Of a stretch of 64,000 nt of DNA, positions 1 through 10,890 are shown piece by piece. The position numbers were made by a program, and so were the translations under genes. Location: contig NZ_CP038256.1 in NCBI RefSeq assembly GCF_004564075.1, positions 496,001-560,000 on the forward strand. The letters run 5' to 3'. The first letter of the stretch is position 1, and each line of letters opens with the position of its first letter. The notes below the pieces were generated by a model. The model was not told the origin of the DNA and made no database searches. It worked only from the letters and a program-made list of their open reading frames with translations. Source of the stretch: Microbacterium sediminis. Lineage in GTDB: Bacteria; Actinomycetota; Actinomycetes; Actinomycetales; Microbacteriaceae.

Positions 1-592
1 TCCACGATCGCGCGCGTGCATCAGCACGGCGCGACCCTCGCCCGGGACACAGGGGGCTGTGCCGAATCACAAGAATCCGTGGTCCGAGCCGCCTGATCAC
101 GGGATCGGACGCTCCCGCGGCGGGCTGACGACCAAACTGCACCTGGTCTGCGACGGGCGCGGCCGGCCGCTGAGCATGATGATCACCGCCGGGAACATCA
201 ACGACACCACGATGATGAGCGCGGTGCTGGAGAACATCCGCGTTCCCCGCGACGGGAAGGGCCGCCCCCGCACCCGCCCCGACCGGGTGCTCGCCGACAA
301 GGGGTACCCCTCAAGGGCGAACCGCGCCTGGCTCCGCGACCGGAGGATCGCGGCGACCATCCCCGAGCGGGACGACCAGATCGCGCACCGCCGCAAGAAG
401 CCGGGCCGGCCGATCGCTTTCGGCGACAAGCAGAAGGAACGCTACAAGGGACGCAACGTCGTAGAACGCTGCTTCAACCGTCTCAAGCAGTGGCGCGGCA
501 TCGCGATGCGCTCGGACAAACTCGCCCGCAACTACCGAGCCGCCGTCAGCCTCGCCGCGGCGCTGATCTGGATCAAGACCGATCTCCGCTGA
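1..592 (+). mobile_element. IS5-family insertion sequence, 3' part (left end outside window)
   Basis: The window opens inside an IS5-type element of the actinobacterial group whose transposase is written in two overlapping frames. The upstream frame runs from base 1 to a TGA at 94-96 and reads the conserved ST-I-x-R-x-HQH region. The downstream frame carries the IGRSRGGLTTK motif onwards. The right terminal inverted repeat should lie shortly after 592, but I cannot place it because the left end is not in the window. Confidence 0.8.
59..592 (+). CDS. IS5-family transposase, C-terminal reading frame
   Basis: This is the second frame of an IS5-type DDE transposase. Visible landmarks are IGRSRGGLTTKLH near residue 16, a DKGY motif near residue 81 that carries the second acidic catalytic residue, and the C-terminal YKGRNVVERCFNRLKQW segment that carries the catalytic Glu. 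The first catalytic Asp lies in the upstream frame, which ends at 96. The two frames overlap between 59 and 96, so a full enzyme needs a ribosomal frameshift, as in other IS5 relatives. GTG at 59 is only the first start-like codon of this frame and is probably not a true start. Confidence 0.82.
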   Translation: MPNHKNPWSEPPDHGIGRSRGGLTTKLHLVCDGRGRPLSMMITAGNINDTTMMSAVLENIRVPRDGKGRPRTRPDRVLADKGYPSRANRAWLRDRRIAATIPERDDQIAHRRKKPGRPIAFGDKQKERYKGRNVVERCFNRLKQWRGIAMRSDKLARNYRAAVSLAAALIWIKTDLR

Positions 593-902
593 GCGCTTCG
601 CGCTCCTGCAGCGTGCGCTCAAGCTGTCCCACCGTCGGCGCACCCGCAAAGCCGCGCTCGGTCAGATAGACCCTGCACGCCAAGTCGGCAGTGTTCCCCT
701 GGGACGGGAACAAGTCCTGACCGTCCAGAAGAATCGTGGGCGAGCCCGCGAAACCAGAGCTCACCGCCTCAGCCTCGGTGCGGATCAACACGAACTCCAC
801 CGGAACATCGCCCCGTCCGATCGAGTCGAGCACCAGCCGTACTCGATCGCCCGCCTCCTGCCAATTCGGGCAATCCTCGATATGCAGCACCTGGATCTTC
901 AC
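573..902 (-). CDS. Small thioredoxin-fold-like protein, C-terminus running into IS5
   Basis: A 109-residue protein beginning with a beta strand followed by CPNWQEA (Cys11). The later FAGSPTILLDGQDLF segment resembles the cis-Pro edge of thioredoxin folds. From memory, this family is annotated as thioredoxin-like and is often found near alkylmercury lyase genes; no merB is visible here. The GTG start at 902 has a GGGAG ribosome site 7-8 bases upstream. The stop at 573-575 lies inside the IS5 transposase end, so the last residues come from the insertion sequence and the native C-terminus is probably lost. Only one Cys is present in the motif, so ordinary dithiol oxidoreductase activity is unlikely. 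Confidence 0.55.
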   Translation of the reverse strand: MKIQVLHIEDCPNWQEAGDRVRLVLDSIGRGDVPVEFVLIRTEAEAVSSGFAGSPTILLDGQDLFPSQGNTADLACRVYLTERGFAGAPTVGQLERTLQEREALSGDRS

Positions 903-964
903 ACGCCCATTCTCCCGCGCAACTCACGGCGGCTGGCCACCCCGCACCTTCTTGATCAACACGC

Positions 965-970
965 CCTAGT
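965..970. repeat. IS481 target-site duplication, left copy
   Basis: CCTAGT, identical to bases 2081-2086 on the other side of the element. It matches the known NCTAGN preference of the family. Confidence 0.9.
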
Positions 971-2080
971 TGTGATGTCCAGGGACGTTGTTTCGGCGAC
1001 ACGGCTGTGAGGAGCTGATGGGCGAGGGCCTCCGGTTATGAAGTGGAGCTGTTGAGTTCAACCGCTTCACGAACCAGGAGGCCCTCATGTCCCACGCTAA
1101 CGCTGCCCTGACACCACGCGCTCGTCTTCGGCTGGCGCGCCTGATCGTCGAGGACGGCTGGCCGCCGTCCCTGGCGGCGAAGATGTTCATGGTCTCGCCC
1201 GTCACAGCCAGGAAGTGGGCTGCCCGGTTCCGAGCCGAGGGGCCGACCGGGATGACGGACCGATCGAGCCGCCCACGGTCGATGCCGGCGAGGACACCGC
1301 TGCCCGTGGTCAAGAAGATCGTGAAAGCGAGGTGGCGACGCCGTCTCGGCCCGGTCCAGATCGCTGGCGAGCTCGGTCTGCCCGCCTCGACCGTCCACGC
1401 AGTCCTGGTGCGATGCCGGATCAACAGACTCAGCCATATCGACCGGGTCAGCGGTGAGCCGATCCGCCGGTACGAGCATGATCATCCCGGCTCGCTGCTC
1501 CACGTCGACGTCACCAAGTTCGGCAACATCCCCGATGGCGGCGGGCACCGTTACGTCGGCCGAGTCCAGGGCGAGCGCAACCGCGAGGCCACCGCTACCC
1601 GTCTGCAGAGCCGGAACCACCGCTATGAGCCGCGCCTGGGCACCGCGTTCGTTCACACCGTCATCGACGACCACTCCCGCGTCGCCTACGCCGAGATCTG
1701 CTCGGACGAGAAAGCGGACACCGCGATCGGTGTCCTGCGCCGCGCCGTCGCCTGGTTCGCCGACCGTGGCGTCCGCGTCAAGCGTGTCCTCTCGGACAAC
1801 GGCTCCGCCTACAAGTCATATGCCTGGCGCGATACCTGCACCCAGCTCGGAATCACGGCGAAGAAGACCCGCCCCTACCGGCCGCAGACGAATGGGAAGA
1901 TCGAGCGGTTCCACCGCACCCTCGCCGATGGTTGGGCATATGCCCGGTTCTACGGATCAGAAGCCGAGCGCCGCGCGGCGCTTCCGGGTTGGTTGCACTT
2001 CTACAATCATCACAGGCACCACTCCGCGATCGGAGGCCCGCCTATCAGCAGGATCGAAAACAACCTACCTGGACATCACA
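971..2080 (+). mobile_element. Complete IS481-family element with 6-bp target duplication
   Basis: The terminal inverted repeats are TGTGATGTCCAGG at 971-983 and its complement at 2068-2080, with further matching positions inward (GTTGTTT). The direct repeat CCTAGT flanks both ends, at 965-970 and 2081-2086. IS481-family members are known to target NCTAGN and duplicate six bases, so the ends are well defined. The element is 1,110 bp with one transposase gene. It landed between a short non-coding stretch and the 3' end of the hydrolase gene at 2094, apparently without breaking a gene. Confidence 0.93.
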
Positions 2081-2085
2081 CCTAG
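1087..2085 (+). CDS. IS481-family transposase
   Basis: A 332-residue DDE transposase. The N-terminus has helix-turn-helix segments (residues about 8-55) typical of IS481/IS3 enzymes. The rve catalytic core has Asp in LLHVDVTKFG, Asp in VLSDNGSAYKS, and Glu in NGKIERFHRTL. AGGAGG lies six bases before the ATG. The coding frame has no stop inside the element: the TAG at 2083-2085 is formed by the right-hand target duplication (CC-TAG-T). Translation termination therefore depends on insertion at a CTAG site. The gene looks intact. Confidence 0.95.
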   Translation: MSHANAALTPRARLRLARLIVEDGWPPSLAAKMFMVSPVTARKWAARFRAEGPTGMTDRSSRPRSMPARTPLPVVKKIVKARWRRRLGPVQIAGELGLPASTVHAVLVRCRINRLSHIDRVSGEPIRRYEHDHPGSLLHVDVTKFGNIPDGGGHRYVGRVQGERNREATATRLQSRNHRYEPRLGTAFVHTVIDDHSRVAYAEICSDEKADTAIGVLRRAVAWFADRGVRVKRVLSDNGSAYKSYAWRDTCTQLGITAKKTRPYRPQTNGKIERFHRTLADGWAYARFYGSEAERRAALPGWLHFYNHHRHHSAIGGPPISRIENNLPGHHT

Positions 2086-2093
2086 TAGGCCCG

Positions 2094-2846
2094 TCAGGCG
2101 CGGCGGAGCCAGTCGACGATCAGGTCGGCGGAGGGGTCCGGATCGCGGATCATCGTCTCGTGTCCGCTGCGCGGCACCTCGCGCAGCTCTCCGTGGGGGA
2201 GGGTGTCGGCGACGCGGCGGCACCAGTCGTGGGGCGCGACGAGGTCGTCCTCGCCGCGGATCACGAGCGCCGGCCGCTCGACCCGCGGGTACGCCCGTTC
2301 GGGGGCGTGCGTGAGCATCGCCCGCATCTTCTGACGCAGGTGCGGGCCGGCGCGCAGGTACTCGCGGGCGCCGATGAGGAGCACCTTCAGGCTCTCGCCG
2401 AGGAGATCCGCGCCGAGGAGCCGCAGCTGCGTGAACGCGCGGCGCCTGCCCGCCTCGACCGTCGGACCGATGAGCACCACGCGCGGGCGCAGGGCGGGAT
2501 GGCGGGCGGCGACCTCGACGGCGACCTGCGTGCCCATGGAGTGCCCGACGATCACCGGCTCGCTCACGCGCTCGGCCCGCACGAACGCCGCCACGAGATC
2601 CGCGAGCCGCTCGACCGTGGGGGTGCGGGGCGGCTCGGGCGCCTCGCCGTAGCCGGGCAGGTCGATCGCGATCACGCGGCCGTGGTGCGAGAGCCGCTCG
2701 GCGAGCCCGGCGAACACGCTGCGGCCCATGCCGATGCCGTGGATGAGCAGGAACGTGGCGGCGCCGGCACCCCGCTCCTCCCACACGAGCGTGGCCCCGT
2801 CGTGCGTGAACGGTCGCGCGGGCGGCTCGGCGGCGGGAAACGGCAT
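2094..2846 (-). CDS. Alpha/beta-fold hydrolase
   Basis: A 250-residue single-domain alpha/beta hydrolase. The oxyanion-hole strand LLIHGIGMG is at about 33-41. The nucleophile elbow GHSMG is at about 100-104. An acid-bearing strand RGEDDLV and a terminal catalytic His in RSGHETMI follow. There is no signal peptide, so it should act in the cytosol. The substrate is unknown. The start is set by a leaderless promoter: TACCCT at 2853-2858 and exactly six bases to ATG. The gene ends eight bases from the IS481 right flank but is complete. Confidence 0.85.
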   Translation of the reverse strand: MPFPAAEPPARPFTHDGATLVWEERGAGAATFLLIHGIGMGRSVFAGLAERLSHHGRVIAIDLPGYGEAPEPPRTPTVERLADLVAAFVRAERVSEPVIVGHSMGTQVAVEVAARHPALRPRVVLIGPTVEAGRRRAFTQLRLLGADLLGESLKVLLIGAREYLRAGPHLRQKMRAMLTHAPERAYPRVERPALVIRGEDDLVAPHDWCRRVADTLPHGELREVPRSGHETMIRDPDPSADLIVDWLRRA

Positions 2847-2886
2847 GGTGCGAGGGTATTCGGTCGCGGGTCGTCGGCCGGCGCGA

Positions 2887-3192
2887 TCAGTCGTTCGCCA
2901 CCCGCAGCTCCACGCGCACGTCGTCGCCCTCGCCGATCGCCTCGGCCGTGCGGACGGACTTCTTAATCGGCAGCACGTAGGTCTTCTGCTCGTTGCTCGG
3001 GAAGACGCTGGTCCGCCAGGTGGTCGAGCCGACGGTGGCCTCCACCGGCACGCTTCCGAAGCCCGCGCCGGGCATCGCCTCGCCCTCGACGGCGTCGGCG
3101 ACCTCGAACGGCAGGCTCACGAACCACCAGCCGCCGGGTTCGTTGCGGGCGCTCCACTTCCACAGCGGCGCGGTGAACGTGTGGGTCGACAC
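2887..3192 (-). CDS. DUF1905 domain protein
   Basis: A 101-residue protein matching the DUF1905 pattern: an N-terminal beta strand (HTFTAPLWKW), GGWWFVSLP, and a YVLPIKKSVRTAEAIGEGDDV ending. These are small cytosolic beta-barrel-like proteins, often found alone or fused to YdeI-like domains, and no biochemical role is known to me. GTG at 3192 is the only start that opens on the conserved first strand. An upstream ATG at 3200 is in another frame. It sits between the hydrolase and sbcD and is transcribed away from sbcD. Confidence 0.8.
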   Translation of the reverse strand: MSTHTFTAPLWKWSARNEPGGWWFVSLPFEVADAVEGEAMPGAGFGSVPVEATVGSTTWRTSVFPSNEQKTYVLPIKKSVRTAEAIGEGDDVRVELRVAND

Positions 3193-3269
3193 CCACCCAT
3201 GATGGCGCGATCGGCGGCTTCGCGGCGGTCCGTCCCGGGAATGTCGGAGGCCGTCCTTAGCGTGGAGGC

Positions 3270-4444
3270 ATGCGGATCCTGCACACCTCGGACTGGCACA
3301 TCGGCCGGACGTTCCACGGGAACGCCACGCTCGATGCGCTGCGCGGTGTGCTCGACGCCCTCACGGCGCAGGTGCGGGAGCACGGGGTCGACGTGGTCGT
3401 CATCGCCGGCGACGTGTTCGACTCCGCGACGCCCGCGGCGGCGTGCTACTCGATGCTCACCGACGTGCTGCGCGGCATCAGCGCCGCCGGCGCGCAGATC
3501 GTGCTCACGAGCGGCAACCACGACAACGCGGCGCGGCTCGGCTTCATGGCGCCGCTGCTGCGCGACGGGATCCACGTGGTCACCGATGCGGCGAGCGTCG
3601 GCACGCCGGTCACGATCGACGACGCGCACGGTCCCGTCCACTTCTACGGCATCCCGTACCTCGAGCCGATCATGGTCCGCGGCCTGTGGCCCGACGCGGG
3701 CATCCGCACGCAGGAGCAGGCGATCGCGCACGCGATGGGCCTCGTGAACGCCGATCGCGCCGCGCGCGGCGAGCGCTCGGTGGTGGCCTCGCACTGCTTC
3801 GCGGCCGGCGTCGAGGCGAGCCCGGGGGTGGAGCGCGAGATCCGCACCGACCTGCGGCAGGGGTCGCTCGACGTCGTGCCGATCTCGGCCTTCGACGGCC
3901 CCGACTACGTCGCGCTCGGTCACATCCACGGCCGCTCGCGGCTGGGCGAGCACGTGCGCTACAGCGGCGCGCCGCTGCACTACAGCTTCAGCGAGGCCGG
4001 TAAGCCCCGCGGGTCCTGGCTGGTCGACCTCGACGCCGGCGGCCTCGCGCAGGTCGCGTGGCTCGAGCTGCCCGTGCCGCGCCCGCTCGTCACGCTGCGC
4101 GGCACGCTCGAGGAGCTCCTGTCCGATCCGGCGCACGAGGCGCACGCCGACGCGTGGGTGTGCGCGGTGCTCACCGACGCGACGCCGCAGCCCGACCCGA
4201 TGCGGCGGCTGCAGCAGCGGTTCCCGCACTGCGCGACGATCCAGCTCGACCCGCAGAATCGCGCCGACGACGACGGGCTCAGCTACCGCGCGCGGGTGGT
4301 CGCCGCCCGCAGCGACAGCGAGCTGATCGACACCTTCCTCACGCACGTGCGCGAGGGCGAGGGCGCCACGGCCGACGAGGCCGAGCTGCTCGCCGACGTC
4401 ATCGCCGCGCGCGCCGCCGCCGACCGCGACGAGACGGTGCCCGC

Positions 4445-4448
<4 letters not shown>
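3270..4448 (+). CDS. sbcD: Nuclease SbcCD subunit D
   Basis: The phosphoesterase subunit of the SbcCD (Mre11-Rad50-like) complex, which opens hairpins and blocked DNA ends in recombination repair. The 392 residues show all metal-binding motifs of the calcineurin-like fold: DWH at 8-10, GDVFD at 47-51, GNHD at 82-85, a lone His in VASHCF, and GHIHG at 217-221. The C-terminal capping region follows. The promoter is leaderless: TAGCGT at 3258-3263, six bases, then ATG. Its stop overlaps the sbcC start (ATGA), so the pair is translationally coupled and probably made in equal amounts. Confidence 0.95.
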
Positions 4449-7429
<2,981 letters not shown>

Positions 7430-8398
7430 TCAGCCGCCGATCGGCTCGTAACTCTGCCCGTGCGGCCCCGTCCGCGCGACGGGCTCGCCGTCCAGCGCCA
7501 GCACGAAGCGACCGTCGGTCACGTCGAGGCCGTGACGATCGGCCCAGTCGGGGTACAGCAGTGGGGCCTCGTTCATCACCCAGCGCACCGGCAGCGACGT
7601 CACCAGGTCGCGGAACGCGTCGCGGCCCGCCTGATCCAGGTAGATCATCACGGCGCTGTGGAAGACCACGACCGTCAGCCCCTCGGGCACGCCCGCCACG
7701 AGTTCCGGCAGCCGCTCGCGCAGGTCGCCCGCCACGATCGGCGCCGGATGCAGGGCCGCGACCCGCGTCGCCGCGCGCAGTCGTCGCCGGCGGTGCTCGT
7801 GCTCGGGCCACACGAGCAGCTCCAGCCACTCCGCCTGCGCGGGATCCGTCGGGTCGACCGGGTCGAGATCGATGCCCGCCCGCCATGCGATCTCGGGGAG
7901 GCGATCGGGCACCTGCGCGGCCGGGATCGCGCACTCGAGCACGACCTCGCTCGGGCCGTCGGCAGGGTGCCGCTCCACGATGCCGTGCTCGGTCTCGTAC
8001 CGGTAGCTGTAGCGATCCGGATGCAGGCACAGCCCCGCCGAGGCGCCCACCTCGATCAGCGCGAGCGGACCGGGCAGCGCCGACAGCACGGGCAGCAGCG
8101 TCGCGCAGCGGCCGGCCTCGTTCGTCTGCGTGCGCCGCGACAGGATGATCGGCAGCGTCTCGTCCCAGTGCGCCACGAGCCAGTCGCGCCACGGACGGTA
8201 CGCGCCCACGGGTGCGCCGGCCGCGCGGGAGGCGGCGAATACGAGGTTCGGCTGGCGCTTCTTCGTCGGCAGCGGCGCGATGAGCGCGAGCACCTCGGGG
8301 TCGTCCGCCACGCCGTGCGCCCACTCGAAATAGGTGCGCGACAGGCCCGCCGATTCCACATCGGCCCACCGCCGGTAGTACCGCGCCAGCTCGTCCAT
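7430..8398 (-). CDS. DUF2332 family protein
   Basis: A 322-residue actinobacterial DUF2332 protein. Recognisable segments are the N-terminal SRTYFEWAHGVADDPEVL, an LIEVGASAGLCL motif, and a FHSAVMIYLD strand near the C-terminus. The glycine-rich GASAGL motif after a hydrophobic strand resembles the SAM-binding loop of class I methyltransferases, so a methyltransferase-like fold is possible but unproved. It is convergent with sbcC, the two stop codons being directly adjacent (7427-7429 and 7430-7432). The start has a leaderless promoter: TAGCGT at 8405-8410, six bases, ATG. Confidence 0.8.
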   Translation of the reverse strand: MDELARYYRRWADVESAGLSRTYFEWAHGVADDPEVLALIAPLPTKKRQPNLVFAASRAAGAPVGAYRPWRDWLVAHWDETLPIILSRRTQTNEAGRCATLLPVLSALPGPLALIEVGASAGLCLHPDRYSYRYETEHGIVERHPADGPSEVVLECAIPAAQVPDRLPEIAWRAGIDLDPVDPTDPAQAEWLELLVWPEHEHRRRRLRAATRVAALHPAPIVAGDLRERLPELVAGVPEGLTVVVFHSAVMIYLDQAGRDAFRDLVTSLPVRWVMNEAPLLYPDWADRHGLDVTDGRFVLALDGEPVARTGPHGQSYEPIGG

Positions 8399-8470
8399 GA
8401 CCGCACGCTACCGTGCCCGCGCGCCGGGCGTCCGGCCCCGCTCGCGCGGCCCCGCCGGTACGCTGGCACC

Positions 8471-8650
8471 GTGAACAAGAGCAGCCTGTGGACCTGGATC
8501 GGTGTGATCGTCGCCGTCGTGATCGCCTGGTTCGTCATCGAACTGCTGTTCCACGTCATGTTCTTCGTCGCGAAGCTCGCCGCGGTCGCCGTCGTCGCCG
8601 TGATCGTGTACTTCGTGCTGCACCTGCTGTTCAGCCGCGGCGAGGAGTGA
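8471..8650 (+). CDS. Small two-helix membrane protein
   Basis: A 59-residue hydrophobic protein. Residues about 7-30 and 31-53 form two membrane helices rich in Val, Ala and Phe. It ends in the short charged tail SRGEE. No family is recognised. GTG at 8471 follows TACGCT (8459-8464) by exactly six bases, the leaderless arrangement seen repeatedly in this window, which supports a real gene. It is divergent from the DUF2332 gene and sits eight bases before the deaminase gene, so the two may share a transcript. Confidence 0.65.
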   Translation: MNKSSLWTWIGVIVAVVIAWFVIELLFHVMFFVAKLAAVAVVAVIVYFVLHLLFSRGEE

Positions 8651-8658
8651 GGATCGGC

Positions 8659-9270
8659 ATGGACCTCGCGTCGCTGCCGCAGAGCTTCACGATCGCGTTG
8701 CCCGAGTGGGTGGCCGAGGAGCTCGCCGCGCTTCCTGAGCAGCTTCCCGCCGTCGAGGAGCGCATGGCGCTGGCCCACCGGCTCGCCGACCGCAACTGGC
8801 GCGAGGGCACCGGCGGGCCGTTCGCGGCCGTGGTGGCCGAGCGTGCGACCGGCCGGATCGTGTCGGTCGGCGTGAACGCCGTCCTCTCCAGCGGCGTCTC
8901 GTCCGCCCACGCCGAGGTCACCGCCCTCGGCCTCGCCCAGGCTCGCCTCGGCGCCTGGGACCTGGGCGGCGCCGGCGTGGCCGAGCACGAGCTCGTCGTC
9001 AACGCCCGCCCGTGCGTGCAGTGTTACGGCGCCACGCTGTGGTCCGGGGTGCGCTCCCTCGTCATCGGCGTGGACGGCCCCGAGGTCGAGGCGCTCACCA
9101 CGTTCGACGAGGGCCCCATGGTCGAGGACTGGATCGAGCAGTTCGCCGCCCGGGGCATCAGCGTCACGACGGACCTCCTGCACGACGAGGGCGTGGCGGT
9201 GCTCACCGCCTACCGCCGGGCCGTCGACGCCGGCGAGGTCACGGTCTACAACGCGCGCACCGGGGTCTGA
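8659..9270 (+). CDS. Nucleoside deaminase family protein
   Basis: A 203-residue zinc-dependent deaminase of the guanine/cytidine deaminase superfamily. The proton-shuttle motif HAE occurs in SSAHAEVTALG and the zinc ligands lie in ARPCVQCYGA. The C-terminal helix extends beyond the core and ends VTVYNARTGV. These enzymes remove an amino group from a nucleobase or nucleoside in the cytosol; the exact substrate is not evident. The best start is ATG at 8659 just after the small membrane-protein gene. A second, tRNA-type deaminase lies at 28328. Confidence 0.8.
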   Translation: MDLASLPQSFTIALPEWVAEELAALPEQLPAVEERMALAHRLADRNWREGTGGPFAAVVAERATGRIVSVGVNAVLSSGVSSAHAEVTALGLAQARLGAWDLGGAGVAEHELVVNARPCVQCYGATLWSGVRSLVIGVDGPEVEALTTFDEGPMVEDWIEQFAARGISVTTDLLHDEGVAVLTAYRRAVDAGEVTVYNARTGV

Positions 9271-9325
9271 CACCCGACGGAAAAGGGTCTTGCCTCCACC
9301 CGGCCGGATCGCCATACAGTGGGGC

Positions 9326-9880
9326 ATGGAGAACACGACCGGAACCATCGTGGCCGTCGTCGGATCCGCTTCCGACGAGGTCCTCGCTCGCCTCGAGGGA
9401 ATCGAGGGCGTCGAGACGCTCTCGCTGCGGGACACCGAGCCCGCGCTCGCCGCGCGTCGCATCGCCGCCACCAGCAGCCCGTGGGTCGTGCACGACGCCG
9501 ATCCCCTTGAGCACGTCGCCGCGGCATGGGTCGAGCTGTTCGAGGAACGTGCGACGCTCGGCACGCTCGAGCTCGAGATCGACCAGGCGCTCGCGCACTT
9601 CTCGCGCGGCGCCCGGATGCCCGATTACTACATCGTGCTCGAGCCCGAGACGGCGCCCGACACGTGGCGGCACTGGTGGTGCGGCGCTCTCGGGTACCGT
9701 GCGCCGCGCCGCGTACTGCCGGCGTCGGCGCCGGACTCGCCCACCGACATCGCGATCCGCCGCCTGCTGCGCGCGCTGCCGTCCTCTCGTCCGTGGCCGG
9801 AGCCGTCGAGCTGGTTGCCCCGTCTCGCCATGGAGATCCCCGACCGGATCGGGCTGCGCGACCGGTTGCCGGAGGCCTGA
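9326..9880 (+). CDS. Conserved hypothetical protein
   Basis: A 184-residue soluble protein with no domain I can name. It begins TIVAVVGSASDEVLARL, which resembles the start of an alpha/beta fold. A tryptophan-rich stretch DTWRHWWCGALGY follows, then a long Pro/Arg-rich C-terminus ending PDRIGLRDRLPEA. There is no signal peptide or membrane helix. The start rests on a near-leaderless TACAGT five bases before ATG at 9326. It is a single gene convergent with the GntR regulator. Its codon bias matches its neighbours, so it is probably a genuine resident gene. Confidence 0.6.
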   Translation: MENTTGTIVAVVGSASDEVLARLEGIEGVETLSLRDTEPALAARRIAATSSPWVVHDADPLEHVAAAWVELFEERATLGTLELEIDQALAHFSRGARMPDYYIVLEPETAPDTWRHWWCGALGYRAPRRVLPASAPDSPTDIAIRRLLRALPSSRPWPEPSSWLPRLAMEIPDRIGLRDRLPEA

Positions 9881-9959
9881 CCGTCGCGCCGCCGTCGTCC
9901 GCGACGCCGCAACCGGACATCGACGTGCCGCAGCTCGGCGGCCGACGAGAGCGACACGC

Positions 9960-10646
9960 TCAGTCCGCGGCCGGATCCGCCCCCGGGGGCGTCACGAAAA
10001 GCGCGCGAATGCCGGTCGCGACCCCCTCCGCGTCGCGTGCGGACAGTGCGTTGCCGATGCGCGCGATCTGCGCCGGGGCGTCGCGGAGGCGTGACGAGGG
10101 CATGGAGCCGCCGAGTTGGAAGCGGATCATGAGCCGGGAGCCCTCCCAGAGCCGCGCGAAGTGGCGTCGTCCGCCGACCTTCGCGAGCTCGCCGAGGAAT
10201 GCATCGGTGTGAAGCAGCAGCCGCGTTGCATCGTGGGCATGGCTCGACATGTCTCCGAGGGCGCGTGCCGGTGCGGTTGAATCGGAGGTTCCCGAGGCCA
10301 GTCGCGGCACCGCCGCATGCGCGATCGCGGCTCCCACGTGCGCGGCCAGCTCCGCGGCGTCCGCGGTGGACTCCGGGGTGATGTCCGCGACGCGCGTCCA
10401 GCGGCTCGGCTCGACATCGACGAGGCCGAGCGACGCCAGCTGGCCGATCGCCTCGCGCAGCGGGGTGCGGGAGACCGAGAGCGCAGCGGCGAGCTCATTG
10501 AGGTTCAGCGCCTGACCCGGCCGGAGGCGTCCCTCGAGGATGTCGTCGGTCAGCTGTGCCGCGATCTCGTCGGGCAGGCGCGTCGGCGCCATCCGGATCG
10601 GGCCCCCAAGCAACGAGATGCTCATGTCTTCGTCCGTTCTCACCAT
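9960..10646 (-). CDS. GntR-family transcriptional regulator
   Basis: A 228-residue FadR/GntR-type regulator. The winged-helix part shows AAQLTDDILEGRLRPGQALNLNELAAALSVSRTPLREAIGQLASLGLVDV (about 22-71), the standard GntR signature. An alpha-helical FCD-like ligand domain follows, with His residues (HVGAAIAHAA, LLLHTDAF) that could bind metal or a carboxylate. ATG at 10646 has a GGGGGA site just upstream; a second ATG seven codons in is possible. The gene is divergent from the sortase-pilus operon, so it may control pilus expression, but that is inferred only from position. Confidence 0.82.
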   Translation of the reverse strand: MVRTDEDMSISLLGGPIRMAPTRLPDEIAAQLTDDILEGRLRPGQALNLNELAAALSVSRTPLREAIGQLASLGLVDVEPSRWTRVADITPESTADAAELAAHVGAAIAHAAVPRLASGTSDSTAPARALGDMSSHAHDATRLLLHTDAFLGELAKVGGRRHFARLWEGSRLMIRFQLGGSMPSSRLRDAPAQIARIGNALSARDAEGVATGIRALFVTPPGADPAAD

Positions 10647-10890
10647 TGGTTCCCCCGGAAGGAGACGGGGATACCTGCCCTTTATGACGCGGAAGCGGTC
10701 GTTCGTTATCTCATCGTGACCAAATGGGTCTTGCGCGGGACGGAATCCGGAATACCGGTACGCGTTACCCCGCCGGGCGCCTTTCGTCATGCCGCACGCG
10801 GCTATGCTCCCTGGAGGCCTCGCGCGTCGCGGCGATCTCACCGTGACCTGCGCGAGGCATCGCCTTGTTCTGGGGAGGGGAGGCGTTCCT

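Noticed and set aside
10740..10830. GntR operator in the pilus promoter region
   Set aside because: GGTACGCGTTACC at about 10757 is only a weak inverted repeat, and no second copy supports it.
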